In this document: piece by piece, positions 14,603-22,184 of the stretch
Layout of the letters: each line of letters begins with the position of its first letter
Numbering within the stretch: position 1 is the first letter of the stretch
Source: Chitinophagales bacterium
GTDB lineage: Bacteria; Bacteroidota; Bacteroidia; Chitinophagales; UBA10324
Length of the DNA stretch: 46,407 nt
Assembly (NCBI GenBank): GCA_025057275.1
Contig: JANWXQ010000058.1
Location: 1-46,407, forward strand
Direction of reading: 5' to 3'
Translations under genes and position numbers: made by a program
The notes under the pieces: model-generated
What the model was told of the DNA's origin: nothing
The model's input: the letters and a program-made list of their open reading frames with translations, nothing else
The model's database searches: none

Positions 14603-15772
14603 ATGAACCAAAGGTTAAAGATTCTGTTTCTTACCCGATGGTATCCCAACCGGGTAGATGAGCTGGATGGCAACTTTATTGAAAACCATGCACGCGCCGT
14701 GAGTCTGTATGGGGATCTGGCCGTCTTGTTCGTAGGCGCCGACCCAAACATGAGCCATCGCACCTGGGATATTCAGGCCGGTGACGAACATGGATTTTTT
14801 GTAGTGCGTTGCTGGTACCGCAACAACGATGTGCCCCGCAGGGGAATAGGTCGGATAATTAAGTTTTTCCGTTATCTGTACGCCACCTGGCTGGGTTGGC
14901 AACTCATCCGGAAGCAATGGGGATATCCCCACATCTGTCACGTGCACATCTTTACGCGTCCGGCATTGCTGGCCTTGTGGTTAAAATGGTGGCGCCGCAC
15001 TCCGTTTCTGCTCACCGAACACTCCAGCCATTTTGTTCATGAACTGCCCGAATGGCTTCCTCCCAAAAAACAGTTTGCCCGCTTCGTGGCCAGGCAGGCC
15101 TATTGCATCACTGTGGTTTCTCAGGCCCTTCACCGCGCCATAACCGATTTTGGATTAAAAGGCCGCTACGAAATCGTTCCCAACGTGGTGTTCATTCCGG
15201 ACCTTAATCATATGGTGCGTACCCATCCTCCGCGCATCGTTGCTATTGCCGGCATGGCCGATGACCGCAAAAACATCAGCGGATTGATTGGCGCATTTGC
15301 CGCTGTTTGCGATCAGCTGAATCCGGCAGAGCTGCATGTGCTGTGTCCGGTAAACGATCAAAAACTGTTTGCTGCCGCCAGGCTAACGCGCCTTTTGGGC
15401 AGCCGAATTCAACTACACCAGGCCATGGCCAATGACGATGTGTATCGCTTTTTGGGAGCATCGGCCTTTTTGGTGGTTAACAGTTCCAGCGAAACATTTT
15501 CCATGGCAGCAGCCGAAGCGCTGGCCTGCGGCATTCCGGTAATCAGCACCCGTTGCGGCGGCCCGCAGGAATTTATTGACGAAACCCGCGGTATTCTCAT
15601 TGACGTTCATGCACCGGAACAGTTAAAGCAGGCATTGATCACCATGTATCAAACCTACTTGCAATACAACAGAGCGGAATTGCAACGCTATGTTCGCGAG
15701 CATTTTTCTGCAGAGGTAGTGGGTCGAAAAATTTACCGGCTGTATCAGGCTGCTACCGAAGCCAGTGGCTGA
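14603..15772 (+). CDS. GT4-family glycosyltransferase
   Basis: The protein is 389 residues with a GT-B fold. The N-terminal half starts LKILFLTRWYPNRVDELDGNF, the usual opening of family 4 enzymes, and contains HVHIFTRPALLAL and the linker VPNVV. The C-terminal nucleotide-sugar half has SSSETFSMAAAEALACGIPV followed by TRCGGPQEFI, the conserved EX7E-type region. It transfers a sugar from a nucleotide donor, probably to a lipid-linked glycan on the cytoplasmic face; neither sugar nor acceptor can be told. The ATG at 14603 is 16 nt after the CNNM stop, so the two genes are probably cotranscribed. The 3' end overlaps the convergent sulfotransferase gene by 20 nt. With the sulfotransferase and flippase it forms a small surface-polysaccharide group. 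Confidence 0.92.
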   Translation: MNQRLKILFLTRWYPNRVDELDGNFIENHARAVSLYGDLAVLFVGADPNMSHRTWDIQAGDEHGFFVVRCWYRNNDVPRRGIGRIIKFFRYLYATWLGWQLIRKQWGYPHICHVHIFTRPALLALWLKWWRRTPFLLTEHSSHFVHELPEWLPPKKQFARFVARQAYCITVVSQALHRAITDFGLKGRYEIVPNVVFIPDLNHMVRTHPPRIVAIAGMADDRKNISGLIGAFAAVCDQLNPAELHVLCPVNDQKLFAAARLTRLLGSRIQLHQAMANDDVYRFLGASAFLVVNSSSETFSMAAAEALACGIPVISTRCGGPQEFIDETRGILIDVHAPEQLKQALITMYQTYLQYNRAELQRYVREHFSAEVVGRKIYRLYQAATEASG

Positions 15773-16658
15773 GGTCGCGGCCGGTAAGCGTTTCCAGATC
15801 ACGGATGTCGTCACGATAAAGGGAAATGATCCGGTTCCGCAGGCCCACCTCCAGCTTCGGAGCATCCACTTTACGGGTGTTTACCTGCCACAGCCATTGC
15901 TCCAGCCAGTCGCGGGCCTTGGAATGATGCGGCAGCAGCCAACGGGTCAACCTGCGCACCGCTGCAGGAGCGCCGACCATCCAGTCGCGCAGCCATGTGC
16001 TGCGAACCGTTTTGCGGGCATTATATACCCGAAATTCGGGACGATGCCGGTCATCCACCTGAAGAAACTGCAATACACTTCTGTACACTCCGGCCGGATC
16101 TGCAGCAAAATCTTCGAAGAAGATGACGAGCACATGGTCCCGGGGAAAAACCGCATAGTAGCGCCTCAACTGTCCGGCATAACGAGCCACCTCACTGTAA
16201 AACAATCCTTCCAGCGGACAGCGGATTACCGGGGAAATGTTTTTCCCCTTGCGTCGTTCTCCTTCTGCATCCAGGGCAGCGGCAAAGTCGGTGAGGTTTT
16301 CATTACGATTAAATACATGATTCTGAAACAGCGAATGCAGCATATCGGCCGGGGAGCGCAATAAGGCAATGATCCGTGCATCAGGCCTGCTTTGACCAAT
16401 CCGACGGGGTGCTTCAGCAGAGAGCAGATTCCACACCGAGACCTCACCGGCTAACCGGTGAGGCGAAGCGCCGCGGTAGTAGGACAAAAACTGGTCCGTA
16501 CTCAGCAGCGGAAAGCGAAAATGGAGATCCGTACAGAAATACAGCAACTCTTTACGCCGGGGAAGAAAAAGCTGAGGATGACTTCGTAAGTAGTGATACA
16601 ACGACGTTGTTCCGCTTTTGGGCGCTCCTACCACATAAAACGAAGGGTAAGGATTCAT
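15753..16658 (-). CDS. PAPS-dependent sulfotransferase
   Basis: The protein is 301 residues. VVGAPKSGTTSLYHYL at the N-terminus is the 5'-phosphosulfate-binding loop of the sulfotransferase family. ALLRSPADMLHSLFQNH supplies the Arg and Ser of the 3'-phosphate motif. The domain follows heparan-sulfate NDST-like bacterial sulfotransferases that modify carbohydrates using PAPS. The start at 16658 is set by the proximity of the first motif to the N-terminus, although the frame is open far upstream into the flippase gene. It lies 8 nt after the flippase stop, so the two are one transcription unit. The likely role is sulfation of an exported surface glycan, an inference from the neighbours. Confidence 0.9.
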   Translation of the reverse strand: MNPYPSFYVVGAPKSGTTSLYHYLRSHPQLFLPRRKELLYFCTDLHFRFPLLSTDQFLSYYRGASPHRLAGEVSVWNLLSAEAPRRIGQSRPDARIIALLRSPADMLHSLFQNHVFNRNENLTDFAAALDAEGERRKGKNISPVIRCPLEGLFYSEVARYAGQLRRYYAVFPRDHVLVIFFEDFAADPAGVYRSVLQFLQVDDRHRPEFRVYNARKTVRSTWLRDWMVGAPAAVRRLTRWLLPHHSKARDWLEQWLWQVNTRKVDAPKLEVGLRNRIISLYRDDIRDLETLTGRDLSHWLR

Positions 16659-16666
16659 CGGATGAT

Positions 16667-17962
16667 TCAGGTGAGCAGGGTGGGATTGATGCCCGTGAGC
16701 CGATAGCCGGCCACAGCCATGGCGGCATTGAGCGCAGCGCCGGAGGCTGCTGCAGCTATAGCAGCGCCCATAGCTCCAAACGGAGGAATGAGCAGCAGGC
16801 ACAACATCCCATTGAGCAATGCACCGCCCGAAAGCAGGCGAATGGCTGTGCCCTGGTGGCCGGTCATGGTGAGCAAATAACCGACAGGTCCCATTGCAAA
16901 AGTAAAGACCTGCCCGGCGGTCAGCAGGATCAGCACCGGAGCAGCTTCGCCGAAGGAAGGGCCAAAAAAGGAGAGCACCCAACGGGGTGCCAGCAGGCAC
17001 AACACCATAAGCGGCATGGCCATCAGAAAACCGAACCGCAGCGATCGGGTTACCGTCATCTGCAATTCCTGCTTCTGGCCCGCGGAGTAAAGGCGAGCGA
17101 TCAAGGGTGCTAAAACCACATTAAGGGCAAACAATAAATAACCTTCCATATCAGAGATCCGGTACGCTATGGCGAACAGTCCGGTTTCGTGCGAAGGGTA
17201 CAATGCCCCGAGCAACACCGTTGGAAGTTGTGCCATCAGGTAATAAGCGCCGTTGATCAGTAAGAGCGATAACCCCAGCCTGAGCCACGTCTTGGTCAGC
17301 CGATGCGGCTTGATGCGATTGACCTGTAAGGCCATCACCTGCTGCGAGCGAAACGTCGTAATGGCCAGGGCCAGGGCTGTGCTGACTACGGCCATGGCTA
17401 CGACATGCACCGGCTCGGCAGCCGACCGCCAGAAAACCAGCACTAACAGGAGCAGGATGAGCGGACGAATGATTTTATCCGGCAACTGACTCCAGACGGG
17501 CTGCTGCATGCTGCGCAGCCAACTGGCCCGCAGATTGATGGTGGCTACCAGTGGAATCATGAGCAACCCCAGCCACATGCCTTGCCGAGTTTTTTCTTCC
17601 TGGGGAAAATTCAGCCAAACGCTAAACCCCAACGCTGCTGCCGCCAGCAGCATAGCGCACAGCAAGGTGGCCAGAGAAGCAACCTGAAAAAATCCCCGGA
17701 TCAGTGCATGCTGACTGCGGTTGAGGTAATCGGGTATAAGGCGAAGTCCGGCCTGATCCAAGCCCAAACCGGCATAAGCACCCAGCAAGGTGGCCCAGGA
17801 GGCGGCATAGGCATAAATGCCATAACCAGCCGAGCCCCAGCGGTTGGCAACAAGCAGGGTAACGGCGAGTGACAACAGCAACGAAACCGCCTGCACGGCA
17901 AACACTGCTGCCACGGGCCTTGCCTGTGCCACATCCAGATAGATTAGAAGTTTTTTTAACAT
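16667..17962 (-). CDS. Polysaccharide flippase (MATE/MVF superfamily, Wzx-like)
   Basis: The protein is 431 residues and almost entirely hydrophobic, with roughly a dozen transmembrane segments. Features typical of polysaccharide exporters include VANRWGSAGYGIYAYAASW near the N-terminus, GLGLDQAGLRLIPDY, and a repeat of the fold in the second half (ETGLFAIAYRISDMEGYL). Such proteins flip undecaprenyl-linked oligosaccharides to the periplasmic face. I start at the ATG at 17962 (MLKKLLIYLD), which places the first membrane segment normally. Longer frames reach beyond the divergent menG promoter. The sulfotransferase gene follows after 8 nt. The sequence GAGAAGGAATTT before the ATG is at most a weak ribosome-binding site. 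Confidence 0.88.
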   Translation of the reverse strand: MLKKLLIYLDVAQARPVAAVFAVQAVSLLLSLAVTLLVANRWGSAGYGIYAYAASWATLLGAYAGLGLDQAGLRLIPDYLNRSQHALIRGFFQVASLATLLCAMLLAAAALGFSVWLNFPQEEKTRQGMWLGLLMIPLVATINLRASWLRSMQQPVWSQLPDKIIRPLILLLLVLVFWRSAAEPVHVVAMAVVSTALALAITTFRSQQVMALQVNRIKPHRLTKTWLRLGLSLLLINGAYYLMAQLPTVLLGALYPSHETGLFAIAYRISDMEGYLLFALNVVLAPLIARLYSAGQKQELQMTVTRSLRFGFLMAMPLMVLCLLAPRWVLSFFGPSFGEAAPVLILLTAGQVFTFAMGPVGYLLTMTGHQGTAIRLLSGGALLNGMLCLLLIPPFGAMGAAIAAAASGAALNAAMAVAGYRLTGINPTLLT

Positions 17963-17990
17963 AAATTCCTTCTCCGGACCGAACCGGCCA

Positions 17991-17998
17991 TGAAGATA
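17991..17998 (-). promoter_or_regulatory. -7-like box TATCTTCA of the flippase gene
   Basis: This is a TAnnTTCA variant of the -7 box on the minus strand, 28 nt before the flippase ATG. The same variant is seen before the lipid A acyltransferase and TonB receptor genes. Confidence 0.35.
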
Positions 17999-18046
17999 GG
18001 CCAGCCCCTGCTCTTGCATGCTCCTTCTCCAACGAAGCGGCCGGCC

Positions 18047-18054
18047 TACTTTTG
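18047..18054 (+). promoter_or_regulatory. -7 promoter box TACTTTTG of menG/ubiE
   Basis: This exact TAnnTTTG match ends 5 nt before the ATG at 18060. It predicts a leaderless or nearly leaderless menG-porT transcript and argues against the longer reading frame that opens upstream at 18018. Confidence 0.65.
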
Positions 18055-18059
18055 CATGC

Positions 18060-18788
18060 ATGGCACCAACCGTTTTGCCATACAGCAATGAGCAGGGCAC
18101 CAAAAAGCAGCAGGTGCGCCTGATGTTTGACCGTATTGCCCACCGTTACGACCTGCTCAACCAGTTGTTGTCGCTGGGTATGCATCATCGTTGGCGCCGG
18201 CAGGTCGTGGAGGCGCTTCGCCCGCTGCAGCCCGAATCCATTCTGGATCTGGCCACCGGCACCGGCGACCTGATGAAGGAACTGCTGCAACTGGCCCCCG
18301 ATCACATAACCGGCATGGATTTGTCGCCGGTCATGCTGGAACACTGCGCCCGCAAACTGGCCGGGCCAATTGCATCAGGCCAGGTGCAGTTGCTGGAAGC
18401 GGATTCCGAATCACTACCGTTTGAACACAATACGTTTGATGCCGTTACCGTTGCATTTGGCATCCGGAATTTTGAGCATCCCGATGAGGCACTTCGCGAA
18501 ACATGGCGCGTATTGCGGCCGGCAGGTTGTTTGGCCATCCTGGAATTCTCCCTGCCCCCGTCGCGTACGCTCCGGTGGATGTTCAAACTTCATTTGCGGT
18601 ATGTATGTCCTGTGCTGGGGCAATGGCTCAGCGGCGATGGTGAGGCCTATCGCTATCTTTACCGTTCCATTGCAGCTTTTCCGCAGCCGGAGGCCTTGCG
18701 AAATCAACTGCTCCAACGCGGCTTCAGTCAGGTAACATGGCAGCGACTTTCACCCGGCATTTGTACGTTGCTGTTGGCAGTAAAATAA
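18060..18788 (+). CDS. ubiE: Demethylmenaquinone methyltransferase (MenG/UbiE)
   Basis: The protein is 242 residues. It opens with the family's V...MFDRIAHRYDLLNQLLSLG, followed by the SAM-binding motif LDLATGTGD (62-70). AFGIRNFEHPDEALRE and LRPAGCLAILEFS are the two UbiE/MenG signatures. The enzyme carries out the final C-methylation of menaquinone in the cytoplasm. A menaquinone role is expected because Bacteroidota generally use menaquinone. The ATG at 18060 was chosen because the protein matches family length and a -7 box ends 5 nt upstream. The 3' end overlaps porT by 52 nt, a gene order I know from other Bacteroidota, so the two are cotranscribed. Confidence 0.95.
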   Translation: MAPTVLPYSNEQGTKKQQVRLMFDRIAHRYDLLNQLLSLGMHHRWRRQVVEALRPLQPESILDLATGTGDLMKELLQLAPDHITGMDLSPVMLEHCARKLAGPIASGQVQLLEADSESLPFEHNTFDAVTVAFGIRNFEHPDEALRETWRVLRPAGCLAILEFSLPPSRTLRWMFKLHLRYVCPVLGQWLSGDGEAYRYLYRSIAAFPQPEALRNQLLQRGFSQVTWQRLSPGICTLLLAVK

Positions 18789-19465
18789 TTGCGCTCGCCC
18801 TTCTGATGGGTCGTCCGGCAGCAGCACAGTACAACGTGTACGGGCATAACCTCAAATACCAGAGCCGCGACTTTCACTTTGGCATAGCGCTGGGCGTCAA
18901 TTTATCCAACTACAAAATCACTATGGATTCCCTATACCTGCAGCAGGGGGAAATCACCGTTACTTCGCCGATTACCAGTCCGGGCTTCAGCCTGGGCATC
19001 ATTTCCTCTTTGCATTTATCCAACGCGTTTGAACTGCGCTTTATTCCTGACCTGGCCTTCGCCGACCGCAGCATTCGCTACTCAATGGCCGGCGCTGACT
19101 CCACACCGATTAAACGGATCGAATCGGTTTACCTGGAATTTCCGGTAAGTATCAAGTACCGTTCCAAACCGTATCGCGACTTCCGGTTGTACGTAACCTC
19201 AGGCTTCAAATACAGCATTGATATGCAGTCCAATGCCACGGCGCGGCTGGCGGAAAACCTGATCAAGGTGTACAAACACGACATCGCCTTTGAATATGGC
19301 CTGGGCGGTGAATTTCACCTGCCGCTGGTAACGGTGGCGCCGGAAATCAAAGTCAGCTACGGACTGATGAACATCCTTAAGCCCGATCCGAATCTGGTGT
19401 ATGCACGCGTGCTGGACCGGCTTCGCGCCCGCACCTTTATGATTGCCATTCACTTTGAAGGCTAA
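18737..19465 (+). CDS. porT: PorT-like outer-membrane protein of type IX secretion
   Basis: The protein is 242 residues with an N-terminal export signal ending in RPAAAQ near residue 30. It then has alternating-strand sequence typical of an eight-stranded outer-membrane barrel: FHFGIALGVNLSNYKI, GFSLGIISSLHLS, VYLEFPVSIKYRSK, FRLYVTSGFKYSID. PorT is needed for T9SS-dependent secretion and gliding. The identification rests on the barrel pattern, the length and the position directly behind ubiE, which is a conserved arrangement. The start is uncertain because the gene overlaps ubiE by 52 nt; a later TTG start would give a shorter signal peptide. T9SS cargo proteins encoded at 4407-6266 and 29014-31344 fit the presence of the system. 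The 3' end overlaps the convergent lipoprotein gene by 4 nt. Confidence 0.82.
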   Translation: MAATFTRHLYVAVGSKIIALALLMGRPAAAQYNVYGHNLKYQSRDFHFGIALGVNLSNYKITMDSLYLQQGEITVTSPITSPGFSLGIISSLHLSNAFELRFIPDLAFADRSIRYSMAGADSTPIKRIESVYLEFPVSIKYRSKPYRDFRLYVTSGFKYSIDMQSNATARLAENLIKVYKHDIAFEYGLGGEFHLPLVTVAPEIKVSYGLMNILKPDPNLVYARVLDRLRARTFMIAIHFEG

Positions 19466-19923
19466 CGCAGGCGCAGGTCACGCAAGCGCACCTCCTGCCG
19501 CAGCGCCACATCGTAGCGACGGCTGAAAAGGAACTTGCGCAGATGAAGCGTGCCGCGTACTTCCACGGTAAAGCGGCGGTCGGCAAGCAGTGAAACGGCC
19601 ACGGCGGGCGCCGCCATGAGCAAATCGGCATAACTGATGCCGGCACTGACGGGTAAATCAAAATCCGACCGCGGCGTCAATCGCGTTTGCTCCAGTTGAA
19701 TATCGCTGAGGGTAACGCCTTCTAATCGCAGCTCCAGCGTGGAAGGCATTAATGTGGCGCCGATGCGGTTGGGATTATGCAACCGCAGATCAGCTTCTAT
19801 GCGCGGACTGGCACCGTTGCGCAATGTCAGCTCCGACACCGATCGCAATTCCAGTGGACGAATGCTGCTGCAGGAGGCGAAAAGATAACCGCACACCACG
19901 AGCAAACCCAGAAGCCTGTTCAT
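19462..19923 (-). CDS. LEA type 2-like lipoprotein
   Basis: The protein is 153 residues with a lipoprotein signal (CGYLFASC, lipid-bearing Cys near residue 18). The mature part follows the LEA14/WHy domain pattern: a strand-rich domain containing LHNPNRIGATLMPSTLEL, where the conserved N-P motif is present, and SDFDLPVSAGISYADL. LEA type 2 domains are immunoglobulin-like and have been linked to stress tolerance; the function in bacteria is unknown. It is on the minus strand 53 nt downstream of dcd and is likely the last gene of the WD40-dcd unit. Confidence 0.82.
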   Translation of the reverse strand: MNRLLGLLVVCGYLFASCSSIRPLELRSVSELTLRNGASPRIEADLRLHNPNRIGATLMPSTLELRLEGVTLSDIQLEQTRLTPRSDFDLPVSAGISYADLLMAAPAVAVSLLADRRFTVEVRGTLHLRKFLFSRRYDVALRQEVRLRDLRLR

Positions 19924-19976
19924 GCCGTCTAAAAATTTTTATGGCAAATAAAACGTTGCAGGTGGCAGGCTATTGT

Positions 19977-20513
19977 TTACCATTTGTTTTTCCACATCAT
20001 GCTTTCCACCGGCTTGATGCTGCGCTGATTGTATTTGGATGTCTTTCGCCTGTTGTAGGGATTTCTGACCGAGCCATCCACAACAAAATAGATGAGTTGC
20101 CCGATGGGCATGCCTGCATAGACCCGCACCGGCTGACGCACGGAAATTTCCAGCGTCCAGGTATTGCAGTATCCTACATCGCCCTTACCGGCTGTGGCGT
20201 GAATGTCGATACCCAGACGGCCCACACTGGACTTACCTTCCAGAAAAGGCACATGAGCATGCGTTTCGGTGTATTCTTCCGTAACGCCCAGATAAAGCAT
20301 GTCCGGATACAGGATCATCCCTTCTTCCGGAATCACCTGGTACTCGATTGGATTGTGTTTTTTGGCATCCAGAATCCGATCGCAGTAGGTAGCAATGTGT
20401 TTGCCCAGATGAACATCGTAGGAATTGGGACCTAAATATTCCAGATGAAACGGCTCGATGAGAATATTGCCTTTTTCCATTTCCTCTAAAATGCGCTGGT
20501 CCGAAAGAATCAT
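19977..20513 (-). CDS. dcd: dCTP deaminase
   Basis: The protein is 178 residues. Family motifs are in order: LSDQRILEEME at the N-terminus, LGPNSYDVHLG (27-37), EGKSSVGRLGIDIHATAG (92-109) and NTWTLEI with the catalytic Glu122. YAGMPIGQLIYF follows. The enzyme deaminates dCTP to dUTP as a source of dTMP and acts as a homotrimer in the cytoplasm. The bifunctional dCTP deaminase/dUTPase form cannot be excluded from sequence alone. It lies 29 nt after the WD40 gene on the same strand. The C-terminus is basic and Asn-rich, as in other members. Confidence 0.95.
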   Translation of the reverse strand: MILSDQRILEEMEKGNILIEPFHLEYLGPNSYDVHLGKHIATYCDRILDAKKHNPIEYQVIPEEGMILYPDMLYLGVTEEYTETHAHVPFLEGKSSVGRLGIDIHATAGKGDVGYCNTWTLEISVRQPVRVYAGMPIGQLIYFVVDGSVRNPYNRRKTSKYNQRSIKPVESMMWKNKW

Positions 20514-20542
20514 GGCTGTACATTTCAGCGTGCCGAAGCTGA

Positions 20543-21439
20543 TTATTGCGCTTCAATTTTCCAAACCCGTATCACCCGGTCGTCGCCGGCGCTGATCAGT
20601 TCCTGCCATTGCGGCATCCACAGCAGGGCATTCACCGAGTGGGAGTGTCCTCCGTTGGACTCTGCTTTCAGCGAAAGCTTCAGCTCCAAGTTTTGCGTAT
20701 TCCAGATGCGAATGCTTTTATCGCGTGAAGCCGTTACCAGCCAGGCATCGTCGTAAATGAGTTTCAAATCGTTAATGGTGAACATATGCGCATTGATTTG
20801 CTGCTGTACTGCTCCGGAAAATGGATTGAATACATACAGGCGGGCGTCACGGGAACCGGCATAAAGCCTCTGGCCTTCGCTGTCGTATGTCAGGCAAAAT
20901 ACCGTAGCCTGAGGACCTGAAAGGGTAGCCCGGATCTGGCCGGTGAGGCGGTCAAAGAGAAGTATCTGTCCGTCGGCGCCGCCAATGGCCAAGGGACAGT
21001 GCGAATGAGCAGCCAGACTGCGCAGGGCCTGCCTGCCCGGCTTCCAGCGATGCAGTTCGGTATAGCGACCATCGGCACTCAACACAGTGACGGTGCCGTC
21101 CTTGGAAACAGTATAGATGCGATCTTGGAAATGCGCGATGCGGAATACCGAATCGGTATGCAGATTCAGCTGATGGAGCAGTGAACCGGTCTGCGCATCA
21201 GCTACAAACACTTCGCCATGCATGCTGCCGGCCAGCAGATGGTTGGCGCCGGACAAGTAGCAGAGCGAAAAAATCTGCACCGGAAAACTGCTGACCCGCC
21301 GGGGCTGCCCGTGCTGTTGCCAGCCCAGCAGCAGGCCATCGGAACCGGCAGAAAAGAATTCTCCCTCCCCTCCTGCTGCCAGCGCATAAACGGAACCGCG
21401 ATGACCACTTCGGCATTGCAACAGGCTTACCTGGGGCAT
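20543..21439 (-). CDS. WD40-repeat protein
   Basis: The protein is 298 residues with about seven WD40 blades, which would close a single beta-propeller. Clear repeat ends include FSAGSDGLLLGWQ, LLAGSMHGEVFVAD, YTVSKDGTVTVL, LYAGSRDARLYVFN, VTASRDKSIRIWN and ISAGDDRVIRVWK. No signal peptide is seen, so it is probably cytoplasmic and acts as a protein-interaction scaffold. The start at 21439 is preferred over an upstream ATG at 21463 because a perfect -7 box occupies 21444-21451. It leads the transcription unit with dcd and the LEA lipoprotein. Small stand-alone WD40 proteins occur widely in Bacteroidota; I know of no assigned role. Confidence 0.9.
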   Translation of the reverse strand: MPQVSLLQCRSGHRGSVYALAAGGEGEFFSAGSDGLLLGWQQHGQPRRVSSFPVQIFSLCYLSGANHLLAGSMHGEVFVADAQTGSLLHQLNLHTDSVFRIAHFQDRIYTVSKDGTVTVLSADGRYTELHRWKPGRQALRSLAAHSHCPLAIGGADGQILLFDRLTGQIRATLSGPQATVFCLTYDSEGQRLYAGSRDARLYVFNPFSGAVQQQINAHMFTINDLKLIYDDAWLVTASRDKSIRIWNTQNLELKLSLKAESNGGHSHSVNALLWMPQWQELISAGDDRVIRVWKIEAQ

Positions 21440-21443
21440 GGAG

Positions 21444-21451
21444 CAAATATA
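21444..21451 (-). promoter_or_regulatory. -7 promoter box TATATTTG of the WD40-dcd unit
   Basis: This exact TAnnTTTG match on the minus strand ends exactly 4 nt before the WD40 ATG. It predicts a leaderless transcript. Confidence 0.65.
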
Positions 21452-21494
21452 GACGGCCCTCAAAGGCCACCTGAGGGACCGGTCACCGGCATGC

Positions 21495-21502
21495 TATTTT
21501 TA
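21495..21502 (+). promoter_or_regulatory. -7-like box TATTTTTA of the phosphopantetheinyl transferase gene
   Basis: It differs from TAnnTTTG by only the last base and ends exactly 4 nt before the ATG at 21507. It is divergent to the WD40 promoter, with 67 bp between the two start codons. Confidence 0.5.
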
Positions 21503-21506
21503 CCGT

Positions 21507-22184
21507 ATGCCGCTGTTCGCCGAGCGTGAAGTGGCTGCCGACTGCCGGCTGGCCATCTGGCAGATTACCGAAACCGAGGAATGGTTCACCCGCAGGCTGG
21601 TGTTGGATGATGCTGAGCGCAACCTGATGGCTTCCATCCGACATCCGCAACGACGCCTGCACTGGCTGTCCAGCCGCTGGCTGATCCGACTGCTGTTGCA
21701 CAACCCGCCGCAGCACATTGCCCTGCGTACTGATGAACGGGGCAAACCTTATCTGGTCAATTTTTCCGTGCACATCAGCATTTCTCACTCTGCCGATTTA
21801 TCTGCTCTGCTGCTTAGCCCCTCTGCTGCCGTAGGTCTTGATCTGGAATACTGCAGTCCGAAAATTGAACGCATCGCCCGTAAGTTTCTCAGCCGTCGGG
21901 AATTGGACCAGTTGCCCCCCGATGCTTCATTGCAACAGTTGTATGTCTATTGGTGTGTCAAGGAAGCGCTATATAAGCTGTACGGACGTCGCGAACTGGA
22001 TTTTCGCAGGCACCTCTATGTAGAACCGTTTATTGCCCGCTTTCCCATGGTCGTACAGGGTCACATTAACAAACCGCCGCATTCCAGCCGGCATGCTGTT
22101 ACCGTTGAAGCCTTCGGGCCTTATCTGCTGGCCTGGGTAGTGGCCACGGCATCACAAAACCACAATGCCCCTGCGACGGGCTAA
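21507..22184 (+). CDS. 4'-phosphopantetheinyl transferase family protein (Sfp-like)
   Basis: The protein is 225 residues. Motifs of the Sfp-type superfamily are present: HISISHSAD (89-97), AVGLDLEYC (108-116) with the Mg-binding Asp and Glu, and the helix YWCVKEALYKLYG (148-160) with the W-x2-KEA-x3-K pattern. Such enzymes move phosphopantetheine from CoA to a Ser on acyl or peptidyl carrier proteins. The length fits the Sfp rather than the short AcpS type. No polyketide or peptide synthetase is in the window, so the target may be the fatty-acid ACP or a distant cluster. The 3' end overlaps dnaG by 33 nt on the opposite strand. Confidence 0.92.
   Translation: MPLFAEREVAADCRLAIWQITETEEWFTRRLVLDDAERNLMASIRHPQRRLHWLSSRWLIRLLLHNPPQHIALRTDERGKPYLVNFSVHISISHSADLSALLLSPSAAVGLDLEYCSPKIERIARKFLSRRELDQLPPDASLQQLYVYWCVKEALYKLYGRRELDFRRHLYVEPFIARFPMVVQGHINKPPHSSRHAVTVEAFGPYLLAWVVATASQNHNAPATG

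Noticed and set aside
15753-17000. A longer sulfotransferase starting upstream at 17000
   Set aside because: The extension overlaps the flippase gene, and the PAPS loop should lie near the N-terminus, as it does from 16658.
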